Part shown: positions 23,607 through 32,074 of the stretch, one piece after another
Numbering within the stretch: position 1 is the stretch's first letter
How the letters are laid out: each line of letters begins with the position of its first letter
Assembly (NCBI RefSeq): GCF_037963865.1
Contig: NZ_CP150170.1
Location: 2,294,001 to 2,358,000, forward strand
Length of the DNA: 64,000 nucleotides
From: Paenibacillus sp. FSL R10-2734
GTDB lineage: Bacteria > Bacillota > Bacilli > Paenibacillales > Paenibacillaceae
Reading direction: 5' to 3'
Translations under genes and position numbers: made by a program
Notes under the pieces: model-generated
The model's database searches: none
The model's input: the letters and a program-made list of their open reading frames with translations, nothing else
Told to the model about the DNA's origin: nothing

Positions 23607-24893
23607 ATGAATGTGATGAATCAGGAATCTGCTAAAGGCAGTGCCAATAGTATAAATTACGCCGATATGCTGCTCTTGCGTTTCGGGGAGTTTACTTTAA
23701 AGGGAAAGAATCGCGCCCGATTTGAGAAAACGGTATTACGTCATGTGCAAGAAATGATTAAGCCTTATCCAAAGGTGGTTCTAGCCAAGGAATTCGGAAG
23801 AATTTATGTGGAGCTGAATGGAGAACCTGCTGCCAGTTTGGTAGAAGCACTCAAGAACGTATTCGGTATTGCTTCTGTCAGTCCGGTGAAGGTGGCTAAG
23901 TCAGAGCTTGAAGATATTGTGGCAGTCAGCCGTCATTTTTTGGAGATCATCGCTCCTGCACCGGGTACTACATTTAAGGTAAATGCAAGGCGGGTATGGA
24001 AGGGATTCCCCTATGGCTCCATGGAGATGAATAAGCTAGTCTCGACACCGCTACTGCAAGGCTATTCCGGACTTATTGTGGATGTAAAGTCACCTCAACT
24101 GGAGCTGAAGGTCGAAATTCGTCAAGGTCATACTTATATATTCTGCGAAAATATTGCTGGTGTTGGCGGATTTCCGCTAGGCACGAATGGAAAAGCGATG
24201 TTATTGCTGTCTGGAGGCATTGATAGCCCTGTAGCTGGTTGGTCATCCATGCGTCGTGGACTCGAGGTGGAGTGCGTACACTTCTATAGTTATCCTTATA
24301 CGAGTGAGCTCGCTCGGCAAAAAGTGGTTGATCTTACACGGGTATTGTCACGATATGCGGGAGTCATCAAGCTGCATTTAGTACCCTTTACAGAGGTGCA
24401 GACGTCGTTTACTGGGATAGGTCAGGATAATCTGATTATTACGCTGATGCGGAGAGCGATGCTGAGGATTACTACACAGCTTGCTGAACGTGAGGGGGCC
24501 CTTGCGATCGTAACCGGTGAAAGTCTAGGGCAGGTAGCTAGTCAGACGTTACCAAGCATGAATGTGATCGGACGGGCTACATCACTTCCTCTTTTGCGTC
24601 CGCTGGTAATGATGGACAAAAGTGATATCGTGGAGCTGTCTAAGAATATCGGCACCTATGAGTTATCTATCCTTCCTTATGAGGATTGCTGTACTTTATT
24701 TGTACCGAAATCACCTACAACGAACCCGAATTTACGGATTGTAGATAAGATTGAAGCTACGCTGCCTGGATATTCTGAATTGCTGGACGCAGCGATTGAA
24801 GCCACTGAGACTGTCTTGATCACTCCGTATGGAGATGAGAAGCCTAGAGATGGAGTAAGTGCTCAGGCTGGATTACAGGAAGAATGGTTCTAA
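23607..24893 (+). CDS. thiI: tRNA 4-thiouridine synthase ThiI
   Basis: Adenylates uridine 8 of tRNA and replaces oxygen with sulfur. The 428 residues comprise an N-terminal ferredoxin-like region, a THUMP RNA-binding domain (about 60-170) and a PP-loop domain with LLLSGGIDSPVAGW near residue 195. There is no C-terminal rhodanese domain, so it is the short Bacillus-type form. It starts at ATG 23607, three bases after the desulfurase stop, with GGAGG upstream; ATG 23616 is an alternative. A bidirectional terminator follows. Confidence 0.94.
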   Translation: MNVMNQESAKGSANSINYADMLLLRFGEFTLKGKNRARFEKTVLRHVQEMIKPYPKVVLAKEFGRIYVELNGEPAASLVEALKNVFGIASVSPVKVAKSELEDIVAVSRHFLEIIAPAPGTTFKVNARRVWKGFPYGSMEMNKLVSTPLLQGYSGLIVDVKSPQLELKVEIRQGHTYIFCENIAGVGGFPLGTNGKAMLLLSGGIDSPVAGWSSMRRGLEVECVHFYSYPYTSELARQKVVDLTRVLSRYAGVIKLHLVPFTEVQTSFTGIGQDNLIITLMRRAMLRITTQLAEREGALAIVTGESLGQVASQTLPSMNVIGRATSLPLLRPLVMMDKSDIVELSKNIGTYELSILPYEDCCTLFVPKSPTTNPNLRIVDKIEATLPGYSELLDAAIEATETVLITPYGDEKPRDGVSAQAGLQEEWF

Positions 24894-24903
24894 TATTATA
24901 GAC

Positions 24904-24955
24904 AAAAAAAGCTGTCTCATTCGTAGCAATATCCTACGGTTGAGGCAGCTTTTTT
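24904..24955. terminator. Bidirectional terminator between thiI and the TerC gene
   Basis: AAAAAAGCTGTCTCA ... TGAGGCAGCTTTTTT with a central ACGG/CCGT-like fold. Its right half lies inside the last codons of the convergent minus-strand gene. Confidence 0.88.
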
Positions 24956-25626
24956 GACTTTTTATGGCCTGATTGGCGTCTCCAATGTCCCCCCATTAAG
25001 ATGGCAACGATGATCACGAATATAAACAGAGCTTTCAATAGTGGGTGTTGGTTAAAGAAAGGTGCTAGCTGCTGTTCATCTGTAATCATGCTTGACGCTG
25101 TAAACCCTAAGACTGCTGAACCAATATAAATGATCCATGGATATTTGTTGATTATTTTTATAAAAAGAGTACTTCCCCAGACCACGATCGGAACGCTGAT
25201 CAGCAGTCCTATGACAACTAGAGAGATATTGTGTTTAGCAACTCCCGCAATGGCGATGACATTATCCAGTCCCATTGCAGCATCGGCTAGAATGATCGTA
25301 CCCACAGCAGACCAGAGGTTTTGCCCAGCCTTGATATTCGCTGAATTGTTCTCATCTGTTAACAGCTTATAGGCAATCAGAATAAGTAAAATTCCACCTG
25401 CTAGCAGTAACCAGGGGATTTTCAAAAGCCATACGACCAGAATCGTTGCGATAATCCGTAATACTACGGCACCTGCTGTCCCGAGCACGATAGCTTTTTT
25501 TTGGGTACTGGTTGGTAAATTACGCGCTGCAAGTCCGATAACTATAGCATTGTCTCCGGCAAGAATGAGATCTAGAAAGATAATATTAAGCAGCGATAAT
25601 ACAAACTCCCAGATGGTTGTATTCAA
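24934..25626 (-). CDS. TerC family integral membrane protein
   Basis: A 230-residue membrane protein with about seven hydrophobic segments. Conserved acidic motifs are DLILAGDNAIVIGLA near residue 20 and ADAAMGLDNVIAIAGVA near 118, the paired transmembrane aspartates of the TerC family, implicated in metal (manganese) export. The C terminus is basic (GHWRRQSGHKKSKKLPQP). Translation starts at TTG 25626 after GGGGTGA; no ATG is near. It is divergent from a second TerC-family gene at 25803, with which it shares a 176-bp intergenic region. Confidence 0.88.
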   Translation of the reverse strand: MNTTIWEFVLSLLNIIFLDLILAGDNAIVIGLAARNLPTSTQKKAIVLGTAGAVVLRIIATILVVWLLKIPWLLLAGGILLILIAYKLLTDENNSANIKAGQNLWSAVGTIILADAAMGLDNVIAIAGVAKHNISLVVIGLLISVPIVVWGSTLFIKIINKYPWIIYIGSAVLGFTASSMITDEQQLAPFFNQHPLLKALFIFVIIVAILMGGHWRRQSGHKKSKKLPQP

Positions 25627-25802
25627 GCGTAGTCACCCCTAAAGTTTGTTCAGATTAGCACAAAGTAAGATGTGCTTAGTTTTGTATACGCAAAAAAAGG
25701 AGCATACATGCTTTCATTCTCAAAAAAAAGTTGGACAGGAAGCATAGCTTGTCACTTCCGAACATACATGTAGTTACATGTGATTCGGGGAGGTATAAGA
25801 GA

Positions 25803-26462
25803 ATGGAATCATTATTGCTCCTTGGTGAAATATTGATGATCAATCTTGTACTAAGTGGAGATAATGCAATGATCATCGCAATGGCCAGTAAGGACCTTCC
25901 GGAGAAGCACCGGAGGACTGCGGTATGGTGGGGAGCTGCGGGAGCTGTTATTCTGCGCTGCGCGCTTACTTTTGTAGCTGTATTACTTTTGAAAATCCCT
26001 TACATTCAAGCTGGAGGAGGGATTCTGCTATTGTGGATTGCCTTCAAGCTGCTGCTTGAAGAAGAGGAGGATCTCAGGGTTACGGAATCTTCTTCTGTAT
26101 GGAAGGCTATCCGAACGATTCTCGTGGCTGATTTTATTATGAGTATGGACAATGTACTGGCAATTGCCGGTATAGCCAAAGGAGACTTGTCATTAATTGT
26201 AATCGGGATCGCACTCAGCATTCCGATTGTAGTATGGGGAAGTAGCCTCATTGTAGGCTGGCTGCATAGATTTCCGTTGCTCGTATTTATCGGTGCGTAT
26301 ATTTTGGCCTTTACAGCTGGTGATATGATGCTTCAGGATGCAAAACTAGGGACAATGTTATCCTTTTTGCTCCCATCCACGCATTCCATACTGCCGATTG
26401 CTTTAGGAATATTAGTGGTTGTTACGGGCGCCGTTAAACGCAGAACAACATCTGTAGGTTAA
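25803..26462 (+). CDS. TerC family integral membrane protein
   Basis: A 219-residue paralogue of the protein encoded on the opposite strand. The start MESLLLLGEILMINL at 25803 follows GGGGAGGT; the longer frame from 25731 has no ribosome-binding site. Motifs are INLVLSGDNAMIIAMA near residue 18 and ADFIMSMDNVLAIAGIA near 114. Predicted to be a metal-ion exporter of the YjbE/YkoY group, but the substrate is not shown by the sequence. I looked for a yybP-ykoY manganese riboswitch in the leader and did not see its conserved core. It is followed by a terminator. Confidence 0.86.
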   Translation: MESLLLLGEILMINLVLSGDNAMIIAMASKDLPEKHRRTAVWWGAAGAVILRCALTFVAVLLLKIPYIQAGGGILLLWIAFKLLLEEEEDLRVTESSSVWKAIRTILVADFIMSMDNVLAIAGIAKGDLSLIVIGIALSIPIVVWGSSLIVGWLHRFPLLVFIGAYILAFTAGDMMLQDAKLGTMLSFLLPSTHSILPIALGILVVVTGAVKRRTTSVG

Positions 26463-26486
26463 TAAATTGCAATAAAAGGCAATACT

Positions 26487-26525
26487 AAACGGACATCTCC
26501 ATAAATTGGAATTGTTCGTTTTTTG
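26487..26525 (+). terminator. Terminator after the second TerC gene
   Basis: Nine-pair stem AAACGGACA / TGTTCGTTT with one G-U pair, followed by TTTT. Confidence 0.75.
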
Positions 26526-26650
26526 ATTTGTACAGTGATGGCGTTTTTTGTATATTTCAGATAATATATGAACTAAGAATCCTGTCGTTTTTAGTTGTAT
26601 GAGATGACAAGGTAGTGAGGTAGACGTGAATTTGAAGGGATGGGTGAAGG

Positions 26651-27160
26651 ATGTCTTCCAAGAATGACATAAAACTAGGAATATTCATTGTAGCTGCTGG
26701 CATCGTGATTTTATTCGGTAAGCTGGGGGTCTTCGGATTTTTGGGACGTGCCCTTTGGCCTCTAGTGATTTTACTTCTAGGATTGGCTCTACATATGTTA
26801 TTTTTTAGCCGCCGCGCTTCGGCGACGGTATTGATTCCCGGGGGGATATTAACGGTATATGGTTTATTGTTTGGTCTTTGCAATATATGGGGATGGGGTC
26901 TTATGAAATATTTATGGCCTGTGCTTCTGCTCGGCATTGCCGTAGGTCTGTATGAATATTCCATCAATTCTCCAAGACGGACAGGGGGACTGTCTGCGAT
27001 TGCTGTTATATTAGGCGTTCTAAGCATAGCGTTTTGTATTTTCAGTCTCATGGGTACGGGTGTGATCTATCTAATTGGTATTGTATTCATCGCTGCAGGG
27101 ATTTGGCTGATTACTGGACGGGGCAGAACACGTGGCAGGAATAGATGGAATCGAAGCTAG
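26651..27160 (+). CDS. Small polytopic membrane protein, LiaI/LiaF N-terminal-like
   Basis: A 169-residue protein with about six short hydrophobic helices, beginning IKLGIFIVAAGIVILFGKLG...LWPLVILLLGL, which is the pattern of the LiaF/DUF5668 transmembrane region (paired helices with a W-P motif, repeated in WGLMKYLWPVLLLGIAVGL). It lacks the soluble C-terminal LiaF domain and ends in a basic tail RGRTRGRNRWNRS. Function unknown. It lies alone between a terminator and the typA promoter. Confidence 0.7.
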   Translation: MSSKNDIKLGIFIVAAGIVILFGKLGVFGFLGRALWPLVILLLGLALHMLFFSRRASATVLIPGGILTVYGLLFGLCNIWGWGLMKYLWPVLLLGIAVGLYEYSINSPRRTGGLSAIAVILGVLSIAFCIFSLMGTGVIYLIGIVFIAAGIWLITGRGRTRGRNRWNRS

Positions 27161-27218
27161 TTCATGTTTCATCCTAAAAAAAAAACGAAAATTGGAAACT
27201 GTTTTTTCATAAAAAGAC

Positions 27219-27246
27219 TTGCTTTTCATAGTGCTTTCACTATAAT
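27219..27246 (+). promoter_or_regulatory. Promoter of typA
   Basis: TTGCTT (27219-27224), 16-base spacer, TATAAT (27241-27246). The predicted transcript starts near 27253, giving a leader of about 110 bases. Confidence 0.7.
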
Positions 27247-27259
27247 ATTAATGTTATGT

Positions 27260-27292
27260 TGAAGCGTCGGCTTTATGCCGGGCGCTTCTTTT
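27260..27292 (+). promoter_or_regulatory. Leader hairpin in the typA 5' untranslated region
   Basis: GAAGCGTCGGC and GCCGGGCGCTTC form a strong GC-rich stem with one bulge immediately after the predicted start site, followed by TTTT then GTGAG. It resembles a weak attenuator or an RNA-stabilising 5' hairpin. Confidence 0.55.
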
Positions 27293-27364
27293 GTGAGACT
27301 GCCGTGACATGCTATGAATTTTAACAGTTTTAATTTGATAAATGAGAGGATTTGGATACAAATC

Positions 27365-29206
27365 ATGCATTCAAGAAAAGATATTCGCAACATTGCGATC
27401 ATTGCCCACGTTGACCATGGCAAAACAACACTCGTCGATCAGCTTCTTCAGCAATCGGGGATCTTCAGCGCACACGAGCACCTACAAGAACGTGCCATGG
27501 ACTCTAACGATATCGAGCGGGAACGCGGAATTACAATCCTAGCTAAAAATACAGCAATTACCTATAAAGATTTCCTTATCAACATTGTAGATACTCCTGG
27601 CCATGCTGACTTCGGTGGCGAAGTAGAACGGATTATGAAGATGGTTGACGGCGTTCTGCTTGTTGTTGATGCTTATGAAGGTTGTATGCCACAAACGAAG
27701 TTCGTACTTCGTAAGGCATTGGAACAAAAGCTGACTCCAATCGTTGTAGTAAACAAGATTGACCGTCCAGCTGCTCGTCCGAAGGAAGTAATTGATGAAG
27801 TACTTGATTTGTTCATCGAGCTTGAAGCAAGTGACGAACAATTGGAATTCCCGGTTGTTTATGCATCTGCTCTTAACGGAACATCAAGCATGGTTCCTGA
27901 GAAGCAAGATGAGACAATGCTTTCACTTTACGAAACAATCGTTGAGCATATCCCAGCTCCAACTGAAAGTGTAGAAGAGCCGCTTCAATTCCTCGTAACG
28001 TTGATGGATTATAACGAATACTTGGGTCGTATTGCTATTGGCCGTGTAAACCGCGGTGTGATCAAACAAGGTCAATCTGTAACTGTAATTATGCGTGACG
28101 GTAAGAGTAAAACCGCACGTATTGAGAAATTGTTCGGCTTCCAAGGTTTGAAACGTATTGAAACAGAAGAAGCGGGCGCAGGGGATATCGTTGCTATCGC
28201 AGGGATCAAGGACATCAACATTGGTGAGACCATTGCTGATCCAGCGAATCCAGAAGCGCTGCCAGTTCTTAAGATCGACGAGCCAACTATGCAAATGACT
28301 TTCCTTGTAAATAACAGTCCTTTTGCTGGTAAAGAAGGTAAATGGGTAACTTCCCGTAAGCTTCGTGAGCGTCTCTTTAAAGAACTTGAGACAGATGTGA
28401 GTTTGCGTGTGGAAGAAACTGATAGTCCTGATGCATTTATCGTTTCTGGACGCGGTGAGCTTCACCTTGGTATTCTGATCGAGAATATGCGTCGTGAAGG
28501 TTATGAAATGCAAGTTTCTAAACCACAAGTAATCATTAAAGAAATCGATGGTGTTAAATCGGAGCCACTTGAGCGTCTTATGATTGACATTCCAGAAGAA
28601 AGCATGGGCTCTGTTATGGAAAGTCTGGGCACTCGCAAAGCCGAAATGGTCAACATGATTAACAACGGTACGGGTCAAGTACGTCTGGAGTTCCTGATTC
28701 CTGCACGTGGTTTGATTGGTTACAACACGTACTTCTTGACTTTGACACGCGGTTACGGCGTTATGAACCATGCTTTTGACAGCTACGCTCCACTGGTTGC
28801 TGGTCAAGTTGGCGGACGTCATCAAGGTGTGCTTGTAGCAAGTGAGACTGGATCAACAACACAATATGGAATAGTTGGCGTTGAGGATCGTGGTATTCTC
28901 TTCTTGGATGCAGGTACAGAAATTTATGAAGGTATGATCGTAGGCGAGCATACCCGTGATAACGATATTATCGTTAACATCTGTAGAGAAAAAGCACTTA
29001 CCAACATGCGTACCTCCGGTAAGGATGATACTGTAAAAATGAAGACACCACGTACCTTCTCTTTGGAAGGCGCACTTGAATATTTGAATGATGATGAATA
29101 CTGTGAAATCACACCTAAATCCATTCGTCTGCGCAAAAAGATTCTGAACAAAGGCGAACGCGAACGTGTGGAGAAGCAGCGTAAAATGGCACAAGCAAAC
29201 GCGTAA
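27365..29206 (+). CDS. typA: Translational GTPase TypA/BipA
   Basis: Ribosome-associated GTPase of the EF-G class, involved in 50S assembly and stress or cold response. The start at 27365 (MHSRKDIRNIAIIAHVDHGKTT) gives 613 residues, matching the family; the upstream frame start at 27314 adds a non-conserved tail. G1 is AHVDHGKT, G2 lies in RERGITI, G3 is DTPGHADF and G4 is NKID. The C-terminal BipA-specific domains follow with GRGELHLGILIENMRREGYE and ARGLIGYNTYFLTLTRG. The ribosome-binding region GAGAGGA is about 14 bases upstream, a long spacing. Codon choice suggests high expression. Confidence 0.96.
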   Translation: MHSRKDIRNIAIIAHVDHGKTTLVDQLLQQSGIFSAHEHLQERAMDSNDIERERGITILAKNTAITYKDFLINIVDTPGHADFGGEVERIMKMVDGVLLVVDAYEGCMPQTKFVLRKALEQKLTPIVVVNKIDRPAARPKEVIDEVLDLFIELEASDEQLEFPVVYASALNGTSSMVPEKQDETMLSLYETIVEHIPAPTESVEEPLQFLVTLMDYNEYLGRIAIGRVNRGVIKQGQSVTVIMRDGKSKTARIEKLFGFQGLKRIETEEAGAGDIVAIAGIKDINIGETIADPANPEALPVLKIDEPTMQMTFLVNNSPFAGKEGKWVTSRKLRERLFKELETDVSLRVEETDSPDAFIVSGRGELHLGILIENMRREGYEMQVSKPQVIIKEIDGVKSEPLERLMIDIPEESMGSVMESLGTRKAEMVNMINNGTGQVRLEFLIPARGLIGYNTYFLTLTRGYGVMNHAFDSYAPLVAGQVGGRHQGVLVASETGSTTQYGIVGVEDRGILFLDAGTEIYEGMIVGEHTRDNDIIVNICREKALTNMRTSGKDDTVKMKTPRTFSLEGALEYLNDDEYCEITPKSIRLRKKILNKGERERVEKQRKMAQANA

Positions 29207-29228
29207 GATCAACATAGCATAGTAAAGA

Positions 29229-29262
29229 GCCGTCGGAGGTTTAACTTTCGGCGGTTTTTTTT
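29229..29262 (+). terminator. Terminator after typA
   Basis: GCCGTCGGAGG ... CTTTCGGCGGT stem with G-U pairs, followed by TTTTTTTT. Confidence 0.8.
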
Positions 29263-29332
29263 ATAACAAAAACTTCCCTTACTGATGATATAATGTAAAC
29301 GTATCTTAAATTTGGGAGGAGTGTTATTAGCT

Positions 29333-29629
29333 ATGCAGGTCTGGTTTGCTGATCATCCAATTATCGCTTATATTGTTATTTTTATATTGCTTACGTTTGT
29401 TTACAACCAGGTATTTCGTGTGAATCAAAAATTATCGATTGGCAAAGAGATCATGTTGTACATAATGATGGCGATTGGCTCCGGAATGCTCCTTATTTTC
29501 CAGCACGATAAACTTCCGATTATCCAATGCCTGCTTGTTGCTGTCGGATTAATGCTGATGGTAAGGATACGTTATATCGTAGAAGCCCGACAGAAGAGAA
29601 AGGCTGCAGCTGCAGCAAAAAGACAGTAA
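29333..29629 (+). CDS. ylaH: YlaH-like family membrane protein
   Basis: A 98-residue protein with three hydrophobic segments (ADHPIIAYIVIFILLTFVY, IMLYIMMAIGSGMLLIF, LPIIQCLLVAVGLMLMV) and a basic tail RQKRKAAAAAKRQ. The size, topology and position directly after typA match Bacillus YlaH. GGGAGGAG at 29313 serves as ribosome-binding site for ATG 29333; GTG at 29321 or TTG at 29312 are in frame but overlap this site. Function unknown. Confidence 0.82.
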   Translation: MQVWFADHPIIAYIVIFILLTFVYNQVFRVNQKLSIGKEIMLYIMMAIGSGMLLIFQHDKLPIIQCLLVAVGLMLMVRIRYIVEARQKRKAAAAAKRQ

Positions 29630-29712
29630 ACGAAACTTTTACTGCTTATGGAACGTCTATTTAAGAGTAGCCATTATAATTCCAAATGAAATGAAGAGGA
29701 CTTTATTCTACT

Positions 29713-30810
29713 ATGAGTACACGAAACAGCAGTTTACCTCCAAGAGCAAGTGGTCAACAACCTAATAATAGAAAACAGCCTGTAAAGGGTGCTCCTAAGA
29801 AAAAAAAGAAGAAACCGCAAAAGAGAGGCTTTTTTGGCAGATTAGTTAGAATCTTATTGACCTTGCTCATTGTTGCGATTCTTGGCGTATTGGGCTATGG
29901 GGGCTATCTGTATTGGAAGCTTGAGAATGGTGTTTTTAATGCAGGTGTTAAAGGAACGGTTGCCCCAGGACATTCAGCTACAGAAAAGCCACTGACGATG
30001 CTTATACTGGGTACGGATAATAGACCTAAGCATGAATCTAGATTGACAGACGTTATTATGGTTGCAACACTTAATCCTAAGACAAAATCAGCAACCATTG
30101 TCTCCCTTCCACGCGATACCTTAGTTGAGCTCAATGGATACAAGAAAACGAAGATTAACGAATTCTATGCTCGCTTCAAGGGTAAGGAGAAATCCTCTGG
30201 CATTTTGGCAGAAGATGAGATGAAGACGATGATGAGTAAATATCTAGACATTGACGTAAATTATACAACGATTCTGGATTTTCAAGGCTTCCGTGATGTG
30301 GTAGACGAGCTTGGCGGAGTCAAAGTTAACATTAGCGAAAATATGTGTTATACAGACACCGTAGACGGTACGAATATCAATCTGAAAAAAGGTCCAGCAG
30401 AGCTTGATGGAGATAAGGCGCTAGATTATGTGCGATACCGTAAGTCTAATTGTAAGCCTAAGACTAAGGGCTCTGATGATTTTGATCGGAACAAACGCCA
30501 GAATGAGGTCCTTCATTCTCTGGTAGATCAGATGCAATCGCTTGGTGGCGTATTAAAAATTGGTAAGGTGCTTGACGCAGTGGGCAATAACATGAAGACT
30601 GATATCGAGAATTCGCAAATTAAAGACATGATTGCGACTTATTGGAAGATTTCCAAAGAGAATATCGAATTCAAGCCCGTGACTGGAACGTGGCGAAGTC
30701 CGTATGTATATATTAATAATGAGGAACTTGACGCTGCCAAGAAAAGCCTACAGGATCGGTTAGCAGGAGTTTCTGCTACCTCCGCTTCGGAATCCAATGA
30801 GACGCCTTAA
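29713..30810 (+). CDS. LytR-CpsA-Psr (LCP) family wall glycopolymer ligase
   Basis: Membrane-anchored enzyme that transfers teichoic acids or other glycopolymers from undecaprenyl carriers to peptidoglycan. The 365 residues have a lysine-rich cytoplasmic N terminus (KKKKKKPQKR), a single membrane segment at about 46-67 and an extracellular LCP domain. Family blocks include MLILGTDNRP...SRLTDVIMVATLNP, IVSLPRDTLVELNG, KINEFYA, ELGGVKVNI and the arginine region ALDYVRYRKS...DFDRNKRQNEVL. AAGAGGACT precedes the ATG. Which polymer it transfers is not evident. Confidence 0.9.
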   Translation: MSTRNSSLPPRASGQQPNNRKQPVKGAPKKKKKKPQKRGFFGRLVRILLTLLIVAILGVLGYGGYLYWKLENGVFNAGVKGTVAPGHSATEKPLTMLILGTDNRPKHESRLTDVIMVATLNPKTKSATIVSLPRDTLVELNGYKKTKINEFYARFKGKEKSSGILAEDEMKTMMSKYLDIDVNYTTILDFQGFRDVVDELGGVKVNISENMCYTDTVDGTNINLKKGPAELDGDKALDYVRYRKSNCKPKTKGSDDFDRNKRQNEVLHSLVDQMQSLGGVLKIGKVLDAVGNNMKTDIENSQIKDMIATYWKISKENIEFKPVTGTWRSPYVYINNEELDAAKKSLQDRLAGVSATSASESNETP

Positions 30811-30836
30811 AGACCTTAATAACACTTCTTCTAAAA

Positions 30837-30866
30837 TTGAATGCAAGTTTCAGCCTGTGCTATAAT
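30837..30866 (+). promoter_or_regulatory. Promoter of the flavin-fold gene
   Basis: TTGAAT (30837-30842), 18-base spacer, TATAAT (30861-30866), 45 bases before the start codon. Confidence 0.65.
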
Positions 30867-30910
30867 ATAATAAATCGAATGAATTTACGCCGCATAGGGG
30901 GCCAGTACTT

Positions 30911-31363
30911 ATGTCCGAAGCCGTTGCTCAGCTAAATGAAACCTTGCTATCGATGCTGCAATCGGAAACTTTTGTTCTTCTCAACACAGTTGATGCGGAA
31001 TCAGGAGGTCCTACGTCCACGGCTATTTCGTGGATTTATGCAGTTAGTCCTAGTACTGTGCGTCTGGCTGTAGATCATCGTTCCAGACTCGTGAACAACA
31101 TGAAGCTTAACCCGTTAGTGACCATTACTGTGTTTGGTGAGGGTACTGTCCATGCCGTTAACGGCAGTGCCGTTGTTAGGCAGGATCCACTTCAGGATGT
31201 GCCTTTCAAGATGTGCTGTTTTGATGTTGAAATAATGGCGGTGCGTAACGCGCTTTTTTACGGCGCGCAGCTTGAATCCGCCCCAAGATATGCAAAGGTT
31301 TATGATGGACGTGCCGCTGAGAAGCTGGACGGACAAGTATTTGCTGCCATGAAAAAAGCCTAG
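30911..31363 (+). CDS. Pyridoxamine 5'-phosphate oxidase-like (FMN-binding split barrel) protein
   Basis: A 150-residue protein with the pattern of the small PNPOx-like flavin-binding family: ETFVLLNTVDAESGGPTSTA at the N terminus, IYAVSPSTVRLAVDHRSRLVNNMKLNPLVTITVFGEG in the middle, where the HRSRLVNNMK stretch corresponds to the flavin-phosphate region. The substrate is unknown. The position among yla homologues suggests that it corresponds to YlaL of Bacillus, from memory. GGGGGGCC precedes the ATG at 30911. A bidirectional terminator separates it from the convergent lipoprotein gene. Confidence 0.75.
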   Translation: MSEAVAQLNETLLSMLQSETFVLLNTVDAESGGPTSTAISWIYAVSPSTVRLAVDHRSRLVNNMKLNPLVTITVFGEGTVHAVNGSAVVRQDPLQDVPFKMCCFDVEIMAVRNALFYGAQLESAPRYAKVYDGRAAEKLDGQVFAAMKKA

Positions 31364-31387
31364 TGAGAATATCACTGGGCTTTTTTT
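31352..31387. terminator. Bidirectional terminator
   Basis: AAAAAAGCC-AGTGA ... TCACTGGGCTTTTTTT; the stem begins inside the last codons of the plus-strand gene and ends five bases before the stop of the minus-strand lipoprotein gene. Confidence 0.88.
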
Positions 31388-31392
31388 GTCCT

Positions 31393-31968
31393 CTACTGAG
31401 CATTTTTAATCGGCTTAGTATCCTCTGGCAACTGCGGCATGATTCGTCCGATGATATCAGCCAGTTCGGATGAGAATCCGGAAATCGGATGTCCCTCAGA
31501 GATATGGCGGCTCATTTCCGCTAATCTGCTTGAGAGATCCATATCGGCTGTGACCAAGGCCCGTACACTTCTTGGATCTTTGCGGATCGCTTCTGCCACT
31601 GAATATTTAATGCTTCCTACACGTGACCGACCTAGAGAACCTTCTACGTCAAGACCTACAATGGCAACCTTGTTCATAACTACACAATGTGCGCCATTCA
31701 CACCGGGAACTCTTTTGGCCAACTGTTCAAAATGGTCTTTAAGTGCAATTTCACTTTCACCCTTAACACTGACGGCTTGACCAGCTTTTGAGGTGGCTTT
31801 AGGATTAGTCGCACCATCATTGGACAATTGCCGAACCTCATGGTTCCCCGTATCCTTTACAGCATTCGCAGATTGTTTATTCTGAGGAGAGGGTGATGTC
31901 TTTTTATTAGCGATACCGCAGCTTGTCAGTAGCAGCAGTACCAGCAACAGACATATTGATTTTCTCAT
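31393..31968 (-). CDS. ylaJ: YhcN/YlaJ family sporulation lipoprotein
   Basis: A 191-residue lipoprotein. The signal peptide ends in the lipobox LLTSC with the acylated cysteine at residue 17. A Ser/Pro/Asn-rich linker follows, then the YhcN/YlaJ domain (VPGVNGAHCVVMNKVAIVGLDVEGSLGRSRVGSIKYSVAEAIRKDPRS, TADMDLSSRLAEMSRHI). This family is associated with the forespore and germination. AAAGGAG precedes the ATG at 31968. In Bacillus ylaJ and ylaK are adjacent; here they are adjacent but divergent. Confidence 0.87.
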   Translation of the reverse strand: MRKSICLLLVLLLLTSCGIANKKTSPSPQNKQSANAVKDTGNHEVRQLSNDGATNPKATSKAGQAVSVKGESEIALKDHFEQLAKRVPGVNGAHCVVMNKVAIVGLDVEGSLGRSRVGSIKYSVAEAIRKDPRSVRALVTADMDLSSRLAEMSRHISEGHPISGFSSELADIIGRIMPQLPEDTKPIKNAQ

Positions 31969-32074
31969 ATGTGCTTACTCCTTTCAGCCAAAGATCGTTT
32001 CTGTATCTTATCTTTTCCCTTGGCGGAAAGAGTTATGTATGATCAATCAAACCAGGCGCTGTGGAGGGGATAAT

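Noticed and set aside
25627..25802. yybP-ykoY manganese riboswitch upstream of the TerC genes
   Set aside because: Expected by family association, but I could not find its conserved core on either strand. A covariance search would decide.
27923..28825. Minus-strand open frame of 300 codons inside typA
   Set aside because: Antisense shadow of a highly biased, conserved coding sequence with no own start signals.
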